From positions 225,595-289,594 of the forward strand of contig JAGFBZ010000010.1 of the NCBI GenBank assembly GCA_018398805.1: DNA of 64,000 nucleotides, given 5' to 3'. Made by a program: the position numbers and the translations under genes. This DNA is from Hirundichthys speculiger (lineage: Eukaryota > Chordata > Actinopteri > Beloniformes > Exocoetidae). The notes beneath the pieces are model-generated. The model did not search any database. It saw nothing but the letters and a program-made list of their open reading frames with translations, and was not told the origin of the DNA. Positions within the stretch are counted from its first letter, which is position 1, and each line of letters starts with the position of its first letter. Of the stretch, positions 1 through 10,500 are shown in pieces.

Positions 1-193
1 CCTCCACAGCAAACATCTGAATGAGATCATGCCACAGCTGTACAGAAATCACCTGCCCTTAAGAGAATAATGTATGAAAGTAATACAGTGATGCATAATC
101 GAGAGGTAGAGCCGGTTGTGCAGTCCACATGTGACTGGGTGGACGCGCAATGACAGGATTTGGACGCGCTCTTTTACGCGCCGACATGCCAGT

Positions 194-340
194 TGCGCTT
201 TCCACAAACTCGGTATCTTGCGGTACTGGTGTCTCGCAGATTTTGGGTATTGGGTAATGGGTGGTCAGACCACCCATTACCCAATACCCAAAATCTGCGA
301 GATACCAGTACCGCAAGATACCGAATTCGTGGAAAGCGCA
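194..340. repeat. 73-bp-arm foldback palindrome
   Basis: The sequence is symmetrical about position 267, around GGTCAGACC. Each arm is about 73 bp and I count three mismatches. The arms contain GGGTATTGGGTAATGGG, the same word repeated at 464-492. This could be a foldback MITE or a replication-generated palindrome; I see no flanking target duplication. Confidence 0.85.
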
Positions 341-463
341 GGAGACACGCCCATTGCCGCGCCCACAATGTGCTTAAGGGAGACGGCAAAATGGGTAACA
401 GGTTTTGGGAGGTGGAAGATTGCATTTCGGTTGGCAGAGGCTCCTAAATCTGAGATTTGCAGG

Positions 464-492
464 TAATGGGTATTGGGTATTGGGTATTGGGA
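464..492. repeat. TGGGTAT heptamer repeat
   Basis: About four tandem copies of a 7-bp unit (TGGGTAT), ending exactly where recognisable L2 LINE sequence starts. The unit also occurs in the arms of the 194-340 palindrome, which suggests one event made both. Confidence 0.75.
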
Positions 493-545
493 GGTGCAAG
501 ATAGGGCCCTTAGAGCCAAGAGACCTCACATTCAGTAGTCCACAT
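493..545 (-). pseudogene. L2 LINE ORF2 start (remnant)
   Basis: On the minus strand a short stretch reads CGLLNVRSLGSKA. This resembles the opening of the endonuclease ORF of fish L2-clade LINEs, where a beta strand with an N-V-R-S motif begins the AP-endonuclease fold. It follows the ORF1 remnant at the expected spacing and stops abruptly at the heptamer repeat, so the rest of ORF2 is missing here. Confidence 0.5.
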
Positions 546-785
546 CTAATTGCAAGTTTTTAGTTTTATCAGATTATTTTGGATAACGCCACTATCACAG
601 CGCGCTAAGTAGACTTTTGAAGGACAGGGAATTGACACCAATTCTATGTTTTTGATCTGCACCATGTTAACATTAGCAGCTACATGGTTGATTTCTCTAT
701 CTTTAGTGGTCGGGGACGGTACTCGAGAAGCAGCAGAGAAGCGTGTCAGACTGCAGATCTGCATCCTGGCCTCCACCCTGGATTG

Positions 786-1405
786 TCAGGGGGAGCGTCT
801 AAGAGAATCGGCCAAATTCCTAGAAATAAGAGCTGCACCATCCCGGGTGGGAGGAATGCCGTCTCTTCTAATCAGACCAGGCTTTCCCCAAAAATCCGGC
901 CAATTGTCAATAAAGGCCACGTCGTTTTCTGGACACCACCAGGACAACCAGCGATGGAGCGATGACATGCGGCTAAACATATCATCACTGGTACAATTAG
1001 GAAGGGGACCATAGAAAACTACGGAGTCCGTAGTTACATTACATTACACACCGACTCAATATTAACTTTAGTGACCTCCGACTGGCGTAGCCGGGTGTCA
1101 TTGGTGCCGACATGTATGATAACTTTACTGTACTTATGGTTACTCTTTGCCAGCAGCTTCAAATTTGCCTCGATGTCGCCCGCTCTGGCTCCCAGGATAC
1201 ACTTAACTATAGTCGTGGCTGCCGGCCTCACATACCAGACTATAGAGTCGCCAATCAGCAGGGTGGGTTTCTCAGCGGGTGTGTCGCTGAGCGGGGAAAA
1301 ACGGTTTGATATGTGAAGTGAGTGATGGTGATTCACGCGCCTTTCCCCAGCCACCCTGACTGGCCGGCTGTACGGATACTGCAGGGGGACTGCTAGCTGC
1401 AGTTA
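786..1405 (-). pseudogene. L2 LINE ORF1, SGNH-esterase part
   Basis: This is the C-terminal two thirds of a LINE ORF1 of the esterase type, an RNA-binding or chaperone protein carrying an SGNH hydrolase domain, known from CR1/L2 elements. The minus strand shows block I (LLIGDSIV), block III ([11 protein letters not shown]), a GPLPN segment and the late block (WGKPGLIRRDGIPP), ending at a stop near 786. The usual late-block DGIHP reads DGIPP, so the catalytic histidine is lost. A 1-nt frameshift near 1025 and another near 1350 break the frame. The N-terminus is not adjacent: it lies at 39196-39387, on the far side of the CACTA-type element that starts at 1406. Confidence 0.85.
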
Positions 1406-1884
1406 CATACACAAATCTGATATATGGCCATATATTTAAATAACATATATAATATCGGTGTCCATATATGTCTTTCACATATGTGAACATATATTGGTAC
1501 ATATTTGGAACATATATTTTAAAATATTACAAAAATGGCCCCTTTTATATATGGAAAATATATGTGGTACATATATGTATGGCATATTCAGCACATATAT
1601 TTTTCAAACATAGATGTCACATATATTAGTATAGCATCAATGTTGGTATATGAAATAGCAATATATTGCTCATTATATGTATTTGACTTGTATATAAAAA
1701 TAAGTCATTTCCATACATAAGTAATATATGTCATATCTTAATATTGCAAAGATGGCTACTGTCATATATGATATATTCAAATATGACCCATATATTTCTC
1801 CGAGATGTCTGATACTGATATGATACTGACATCAAATTAGATATTACTCTCAAAATAAGACCAGTTATACATGTCAGTTTAAAA
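1406..1884. repeat. left TIR and subterminal AT repeats of CACTA
   Basis: The terminal 30 bp match the reverse complement of 39135-39164 exactly. Inside, short words such as ACATATAT and CATATATG recur in both orientations to about 1800. Dense subterminal repeats are typical CACTA ends, where transposase or accessory protein binds. Part of this stretch (about 1765-1884) recurs inverted at 5725-5850. Confidence 0.7.
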
Positions 1885-2092
1885 GGATTATTTATTTGTT
1901 TTTGCTTTTTTCAACCTACACCCTTTTTTTCCATCTACTTTTATCTAAATGAGTGGTGGGATTTGCAATATTTGCAATTGCTCCTGTACAAAGGGAGGAG
2001 CAATTGCAAATATTGCAAATCCAACCACTCTTTTAGATAAAAGTAGATGGTAAAATAGGGTGTAGGTTGAAAACAAAAAACAAAGAATCTCT
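1885..2092. repeat. foldback MITE, copy 1
   Basis: This is a hairpin-like element. The left arm contains CCATCTACTTTTATCTAAA and GCAATATTTGCAATTGCTCC, and the right arm carries their reverse complements around a short loop near 1990. TTTAAA-like flanks are seen on both sides. A related copy lies at 5561-5724 and a fragment at 6350-6430. Confidence 0.75.
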
Positions 2093-2786
2093 TTAAATTT
2101 TAAGGACATTTAAAACCATAAAAATACACTGTAGAAATGCATAGCTTTCTTAAAACTTTTATTTTTTTTCTATGTTACAACACAACATCACATCCCTGAG
2201 TGCAGCAATGATTGAATCTTGAACTATCAAATATTTGAATGAGCGAACATTTGAAAGAACTCTGAGCTTGATTTGAACTTGAACTGAAATTTCAAATTTA
2301 TCAAAATGTTTCAAGCACTCTCCTCGCTCCTCCTCCTCTTTGCCAAATATGCCGTTATCTCAGCCAATTTACAATTTACTGCTGTTCCAATGGCTCCCCG
2401 AGTGGTTGCTGGATGCCGGTCCATCACTGCATCTGATGAAATGCAGAGGAAGTATGTCATACACTAAACAGGGTTAAGTTTAAAGCTTCACAACAAAGAA
2501 CACAAACCAGGGCTTAAAGTGGGAAAATTCCTGTGCCTGAAACCTTTTAGAGGCTGACAGCAGGTATGGGGACAGTGGGGTGCACTTTGAGAGTATCAAT
2601 CTAGTATCAAATCAAGAAGCTAGTGACCAGGGCCAGCCTAATATCTTTGGGGTCCCTAAACTTGAAGTCTAAGCCTATATGGCTGCAACTGAATATCCTC
2701 GTGCCTGAATTCAGGGACTATGCCTGAGAACTTTAAGCTTCAGTTACTCAGGCTAGGGACATTTTTATTCAAGATATTGCCTCCTA
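2093..2786. other. unassigned spacer
   Basis: No gene or repeat I recognise. AT-rich sequence between the MITE and the hAT element, downstream of the BEN gene's last exon on the minus strand; it could hold that gene's 3' UTR. No convincing ORF. Confidence 0.5.
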
Positions 2787-2794
2787 CTGACAAT

Positions 2795-4543
2795 CAGTAC
2801 TCGAGTTGAGGGGGGATGAGGGCGGATGGCATCCCCCCTGAAATAAAAACGATCAAAATCATCCCCCCTGTAAAACTGCCATCCCCCCTTTCCATCCCTC
2901 CCCTTTTTACAGTAAATGTTGTGAATATAACTTATAATTATTTCATCATTAGAAAGTAGTTCGCATGTTGAGCAAAAGAAATAATAAAATCTGAGGGCAC
3001 AGGGGCACGCGAACATGCAATGACGCAACATGATTGTTATTTATAATTGGTTAATTGATGCCTGAGGGAGCGGCACGAGCTGCTGCGCAGAGCGACATAT
3101 TGAGGATTAACTGCACTGCAACGTGAGCATGAGGAAACGAGCGGCTAGACAACAAGATGTCAGGGAGTTTTTTAAAAAGACTAAAATTACAGGTGAGCTA
3201 TAAATCAAGAATCTCAATCATTACTTTTTATTAATCTATACAAAAGTCGCCAGACTCGCCACAGGTTGCACAATAACAACACAGCTAGTTTTCCAAGCTT
3301 GCTGTGTAGCCTGCAAACTAGCTGAGACAAACTCATGTTAACGTTCATCTCTCTTGTTAACTAGCTTGATTAAAACACAGGACTTGTCATTCAGTCACGT
3401 TAGATTCTGGTTTATGAGTGTGGCAAACATAAAACAGATATTTACTCTTAGCATTAGACGTGAGTTTGTCTCAAATATTTGACCAGAATTAATGATGAAA
3501 TATTCTTCACACGGCTATATTATTTTCATCAATAGGACTCGTCAGCCAACAAAAATAAGTGAAGATGTTAGCTAAAATTCAGATGTTCAAGGCAGGTGAC
3601 ATTAAAGAGTTTTCCCCCCTCCTGAGGCCTGTTGCTGTGGCCTGTAATTTAATATTACAGTGAATATGATAAATGTGATTTTAACCTATACTGTACATTC
3701 TGTCTATTATCCAAGAGCAAGGTCATGTGCCTTTAGCATGACATGTCTGCTCATTCTATCAAACCCTATAATGTTATTTTCTTCACATAGAGGAAAGCCA
3801 TGGCCAGGAAGCAGGAGGATCAAGAGCAGAAGGTACAGGTTTGATTATTAAACCTTTAGGGTTTAGACCAGGGGTTATTTTAATTGGGGATTCCCTGTAA
3901 TTGACTTTTTTTCCCCTCACAATAACTGAAAAATCTGAAGACTGTTAGTAATCTTTTAATGTAATTAAATAATTGTTAATGTAGAAACTGATAACAAAAT
4001 CTTCATGACTGTCAAAATGACCAATTGCAAAAAAAGTCTAGTGCAACTTCTAGTTTACACACTTACCCTTTTCAATTCATACGTAGGCCTATTAGTATGT
4101 AGCTCATTATTTCAGTGGCTATAAGGCACATTAATCTATTAATCTTCAAAGTCACTGCTTAGCTAACAATCAGAAAGCAAGAACACGAAAAATTGTCCAC
4201 AAAAAACATGATTACGACAGTCTTTGGAAACTGCTATGAGATACTGAGACTTGAAACTGAGAAACTAAAAACTGTGCACCAGAGGGGAGAAAAGGAAAAG
4301 TATTGTAAAATGTTGAGAGAGTTTTTCTGTACTTCTGTACTGTCTTTAATAACACAAAAGAGATAATTGTTATGATTTTGCACTTAAAATAAACTTGGCT
4401 TGACTTGATTTGAGAGGATTCAGAAGTCTTATTTACAGTGTTCTTTTGATAATGAATTTACACCCCTGCCCCTGCCACTTCTTTTTTTTTAAGTGAAAAA
4501 CTTTGACCATCCCCCCTGAATTTTTTTTACAACTCGACTACTG
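2795..4543 (+). mobile_element. non-autonomous hAT element, copy 1
   Basis: The ends CAGTACTCGAGTTG and CAGTAGTCGAGTTG (inverted) are followed by GGGGGGATG-rich subterminal sequence. The flanking 8-bp duplication CTGACAAT (2787-2794 and 4544-4551) is the hAT hallmark. The element is 1749 bp with no transposase ORF. Two exon-like pieces remain near the left end: 3129-3192, encoding a basic start (MRKRAARQQDVREFFKK) with a GTGAGC donor, and 3791-3832 with CATAG acceptor and GTACAG donor. They join in phase, so this looks like an internally deleted derivative that kept the 5' exons. An inverted full copy lies at 46109-47871. Confidence 0.92.
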
Positions 4544-4581
4544 CTGACAATGACCACTAGATGGCACTGCTTGCACCTAAC

Positions 4582-7500
4582 TTACTGCATGAGAAGTGTG
4601 CGAAAGACTTTAGAAATAGGACTGTGCTGTATGCGCAAACAATAGCCATGCTCACCAAAGATTGTCTTCATTTTGACATCATCTAAGGCCTGGCGTGCCT
4701 CTCCTTTCCCACCGACCTTAGCTTCGCCACCTGAGGGAATGTAAGGAGAGTTGTGAAAGGAGAATTTGCCGTCTTCTATTCCACATCCATTACCACCATA
4801 AATACATAGTAACGTCTCATCAGAAATAATCATGTTCACATTGAAAGTAGACCCACTCGCACCTCACGGGAGTAATACTATCACTCACTTGCAGCAGATC
4901 ACTGAATAAAACCACGTGTTCTTTACTTCCTCCATTGAGGAACTAGGTTTTATTACACAGTTCTAATGGCGCAGTTTTCGAGTTATTAGTCAAACACCGT
5001 CTGTTACCAAGGAAACAGATATAACGCTAGCTAAAAGTTTCTTATTTCGAGAGTGTATCGCTTCACAATATGAATATATTGTGATTAAATCTTTTATTTT
5101 GTTGGTAATCTGTTGAATAATCACAATATTACATGAGAGGGTGTACTTTAACATGATTTGAGCACTTCAGTGATGCCAATGGACCACATCACTGTCATGC
5201 TCAAATCATGTTAAGGCACACCCTCTTGTGTAATATTGCTTAAGTGACCTGCTGCAGGCAAGTCATATTACTTAACCCGACAGAACCATACAGACGTCGT
5301 GTGTTGAATCTGATGCCAGATATATGCTGTAACTCTTACTAACCTCTTAAATTGCTTGTTGCGAGTATTTCTATGTCAAACACTCTAAGCAGCAGAATCC
5401 TGGCCATCGCCGTACCTGTGTTTGCCTGCATGGCTGAGCGGTAAACATTTTTGGGGGCCCTAACCCCAGACCCCGGATAAATTTCCACCTGCAAAGGATC
5501 AGAGAAAAAACAGATTTCAAAGCACAACAGTTTAGGATATGCAAGGCTCAATACTTACAGGGATACTTTGTTTTTTTTCCAACCTGGACCCTATTTTCCC
5601 ATCTACTTCTATCTAAATGAGTGGTGAGATTTTCAATTGCTCCTCGCTTCGTACAGGAGCAATTGCAAATATTGCAATCTCACCATTCATTGAGATAAAA
5701 GTAGATGGAAAAAACAAAGTATCCGTTTAAACTGACATGTGTAATAACTGGTCTTATTTTGAGAGTAATATCTAATTTGATGTCAGTATCATATATGCCC
5801 AGGTATCTCGGATCAAATTTGAATATATCATATACAGGCTTGTGGAGTAATGGACTACATGTAATGAGATTATGTAATCAGGATACAAAAAAAAAGATAA
5901 TTGTATTCCATTACATCACAGAGGAAAAAGATGTAATCTGATTACAGATAAATTTAGCAAAAATGGGGATTACTCTGCAGGATTACAATTTATAATACAT
6001 TTGGAAAATAAAGAACAATATACAACCTAAACTGACAAACTTATACTACTAAAAGTTTATGTCAGTTTATTTGAAGTTTGAGTGTGAAGTGTGAATAACA
6101 TGATGTTGCATAACAAAGTACATTTAAATGTACATGATTACTGATATTAATCTAAATGTACATTTGTACAAAAAAGGAAGAAGTAGTGAACAAATAATTA
6201 ATAAATCTAAAACCATCAAAACATCATATTAGGCAAAAAATTCACCATATTTGGTATTAAAGTAATATTGTAGTAACTGGATTAATTACTGATTACATTT
6301 TTAAACAGGTAATCAGTAACTGTATCAGAATATATTTTTAAAGAAACCCTAAATGAGTGCTGAGATTTTCAATATTTTCAACTGCTTCGGTACGAAGTGA
6401 GGGACTGCAGCTCCAAAATTGTTTCAATGTATTACAATGTTGCCCCATTTAATTACATTGAAACAAGCTTTGGATCTGCATTGGTGATTTCAAGCAAAAC
6501 AGAAACTCACACATTGAGGTGATAGTGGGGTCTCACTGGCTGGTGCCGGTGCTGGTCTTGCAGTCATCTCTTGGACCTGCTGGCTTATCTTTGGAAGCTC
6601 TGAATCAAGGGGGAAACAAACAAAAAGGTAAGATGAAAGAAAATTTTGTCTGATCAAGTTTCATCATATTGACCTTATAGTCATGGGTTTCAAATGTAGT
6701 CCTAGACCTGCTATGTTGGGTACCACCAACACGGGAGTTTAATTCTGTTTGATTCACACCTGTGTTGCTACCCAACATGGCAAGTGTATGACTACATTGC
6801 CAGCTGCAAAGCATGAATTGTTATGATCATACCACTGAAAACAAAATTCTTGAGCTCCTGCAGCTCATGCCGAAGAAGCTGTAGCTCTTCTGTAGTCCTA
6901 TCTTTCTCTGACCCCTGTAAGATCCCCCAGTTTTGGTTCAGTCTCTGACTAGCAGAGTCTGTCACCGGGACCAGCTCTCCGTCTCTTCAGGTAAGAAGTT
7001 GCGGTCTAGGAGAGGTTCCTCGCTAGATTTCCTCAACTTATTTAAGCTGGTGTCGAGGAGATACGCCTAGCTCTCACTGCTTACCTCCAAACGTATGCCC
7101 CGCTCACTCCAATAACTGTCCTCCGAGGAATAGCCGGGTGGCTCGAAGTCCAGCTATCGGTCACGTCTGTGAACGGCAGCTCTCCTCTTAAGATCTGGGC
7201 ACTTGTTACAAACTAGGAAAACTTTAGTGGCTCGGACAGCAAGCCTCAGGGACAATTTGACAATATTGTGACTAGAATAACCCATAAGAACCTGTGTGTT
7301 AGTGCAGAGGCATAAACAAGTCTTCAAAATTCTGGATACAGATGTAATGTCCACAACGACATCTTATGATAGTTTTTATATTTATTAAAGCAGATTAGCA
7401 AGGTTAAGCAACAGCATTGATTGGTTATACAATTTATAATTCTACATAAAGAGGCAAATTAAAGCTGTGGCTTACGAATCAGTTCATCTGGTTGGTCCAA

Positions 7501-10500
7501 GGACAGGCTGAGAGACACATGTGGCCACTATGCGTGTTCAAGGCCGCTGGGCAGGGTGGAGAGAGAGAGCGCCTGGTCAGGCCCCCGGGGAACCCTGGTT
7601 GGCCCCCCCCCCTCCTCCTTACTAGCGGTGAGCAAGGCTAACCAAAAAGGCTCCAATTATTCCTTCAAGAATTGGGGAAAATTCGTAGATCCTGTTCCAA
7701 GCGTCTTTCTGTCTTCTTTTCTTGAAGAAAATCCTTCCAGTTAATCCTCCGGATGGGGGTCGCTCGTCCAGGTCCCAGCTAGTCCTTCTTCTTCTGAAGT
7801 CGCTCCAGGAATCCACACAGAGTCCCTCTGCCTTCTCTTTTTATGCGCTCTCTCTCTCTCTCTCTCTCCTTCTCTCGTCCAGCTTGCCCCAGCCCCGAAC
7901 TGTCCCCTTTCGGCCTTTCACACTCTTGATTGGTTCTCTCACCTTTGCATATGCATACATAATTTCCCTCAAACTCACATGACACTTCTGATTGGTTATT
8001 CACATATACAGGGGCGTGCATAACTTTACATAATCCGTCCTTTACATCATGCATAATTCACAGGCCATGTCCCACAATAATTTCATAGGTTTACAGATCA
8101 GCAGGGGCGTTCACCTTAATCATCATGACATCATGGCACCACCAGACTCACAAGGTCACTTTGTTTACTTGGCCATATAGCTCGTTAAGCTAAAGCTTAT
8201 CAGCTAACGCTAATCCTTATTCAATGATTTATACCTCACATCTGTCTTATAATGTCCTTAATTGAGCCATTGCTGGATTGATTCAGTTTCACCCTTTTTT
8301 ACTGCACAAAGTCCAGTCACGGCGTCACTGCTGAGGTCTCCTGAGGTCAGCGTGCCCCCGCTACTGTCCGCACCTGGCTGACTGTTTTTCGCCATTGTTG
8401 TGTCTTGGTGGCCCGGAGCTGGCAGAATTATTTTGAAACTCGGCTTTGTTGACATTCCAGTGAGGAACACGCTCTGCTCTGTCTCTGTCCGTTTTGACCC
8501 AACAAAAATAAGTTTCTCTTTTAACATACACTAACTAACACAGATCTATTACCAAAATTACTAATACATCTTGTTTCTGATCATTGACTAGAATCACACA
8601 CACATTTCATACATTTCATTGATTAGGAATTGATTACAACTCACGTAAATCACCACTCTTCTGTTACTTCACTTGTTTTGACTAGTACTGGCTTGTGCTT
8701 ACATTACATCACCTGCTGCTGCAGGATCTCTCCTCTGTTTTGATAAACATAGCCGTTGTTTTCATTCCACTGGGCACACAGTGACCCACGGTCGCTTACC
8801 TCAGCTCACAGTTAATTACGACACAGAGCGAACATGGATCTATCCCCCATCATTTCTGATCATTAATTATTGAATCACACATGTCATTGCTTATAGATTG
8901 ATTCCAAATCACATTAATTACCACTTTTACTGTTACTCCACTCCGGCCTATGTTTTGACTAGCACTGGCCTATATACCTCATGTCACATCAGTCTCTCCT
9001 CTCACACTTCAACACACAGAGTTAATAGTGATTATTGATTAGAAGCTGAGCTGATTCCAACGATCTCTCAGGGTCACTTGACACCCCTGACGCTGGGATA
9101 GGGAGGCCGCGATCTGCTGGTTTTGGAGTTGTTTTGCTGCAGCTTTATCCTAATGATGTATGATGAAAGACAATCACCCACTCAAGGTCTATCAACCATT
9201 ATCCTACACTCATTCACAGCTTAACAACATGCAAGCAATTGTCCATAAAAAGTTACTCAAGTTTTGGATCAACATAAGAAAAAATGTTGACCTGAGGGAG
9301 GGTGGGGTTGTCAACACACACAGCCCTAAACATCTTATTAATTTATGAATTTTCAGTGCACCCAGCCTCCTCTCACCACATTACTTACACACATACAGAA
9401 TAACAACAGTCTGTGGGAAATAAGATCCAGGTAGAAAAAAATGAATATTAGCCTTACGTTTGCTTCATTTTAGCTCACCTTGTTGCGGTTAACCAGTGCA
9501 ACCTTGGTTTGTGCATCTTTGGTTGGATGGTCATCTAAAAACGTCTTGGGGATGCTCTGGCGTTTTGAAGGATGATCGTCTTCCTCGTTGTCCTCACTGA
9601 TGAATTCATCAGAGTCTTCCATAATGGATGGATTATACACGCTCAGCGTTGATTCCTTGTCTGCAGTTTAACCCTTGTGTGGTGTTAGGATTTTCTGCAC
9701 TCTCGGGGTGTTATGGGGACACGCTGTCTTCACTGGAGGGTTACTGGTGCATTGCTGTGATGTCACTGACCTTCCCTGTACTGACTGTCACCTTGGGGGG
9801 CGGAGTTTTGCCATCCTGCATGCGACAAATCCCACAACTTAGCCCTTGTGAGGGCCACTGTCTTCACCAGTGTGTTACTTGTGGGTGGTTTCTGACCAGT
9901 CCCCAATCTACATTGGTCCAAGGGGGTGGAGTCTGACCTCCATGCCACTATTGATACTATTATTAGACCATATCAGGTACCATGTACCGTGACCTCTTCT
10001 ATATTATCTATAAATACATCACATACAGTAAAACAGTTATGATCAATACTGCAGTCAACTTGCTTATAAATAAAAGAAAGCAGGCCTTCAGTACTATTGA
10101 TATTTATTGCATGGAATTGATTTCACAGGGGCTTGATTGTGGGATTTGTGTTGCGGGTGGCGTGGTAGCGAAACCCCACCCCCTTTGATCAAGGGTGGTT
10201 GTGGGACAGTAAGGTGCACTCAGGGCTGTCCCTGTTGACCCCCTGGTGCATGCATCATGTCTCTAGCACACACAGGGGCTGGGATGTAGGATTCCTGTTG
10301 CATAATGGCGTGGTAGCGAAGCCCCGCCCCCTTTGATCAAGGGTGGTTGTGGGACAGTAAGGTGCACTCAGGGCTGTCCCTGTTGACCCCCTGGTGCATG
10401 CATCATGTGTCTAGCACACACAGGGGCTGGGATGTAGGATTCCTGTTGCATAATGGCGTGGTAGTGAAGCCCCGCCCCCTTGGGTCAAGTTTGATTGGGA

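Larger units (their letters stand above)
1..492. other. left edge, no gene
   Basis: No coding gene is supported here. The overlapping open frames on both strands come from a long near-perfect foldback and a TGGGTAT-type repeat, and read the same words on both strands. The stretch lies just downstream of the broken L2 LINE on the minus strand and probably represents a palindromic insertion into it. Confidence 0.6.

Noticed and set aside
59..519. Several overlapping open frames on both strands
   Set aside because: They are produced by the palindrome and the TGGGTAT repeat; opposite strands read the same words.
2765..3031. 88-codon minus-strand frame, also at 47590-47787 in the second copy
   Set aside because: It crosses the hAT terminus and the target duplication, so it cannot be a gene of the element.
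7722..8054. Open frames on both strands rich in Ser/Leu or Arg/Glu
   Set aside because: Low complexity from the (CT)n run.
8258..8527. 89-codon minus-strand frame as a possible BEN exon
   Set aside because: No splice sites in the right phase; exons 2 and 3 already join in phase 0 without it.
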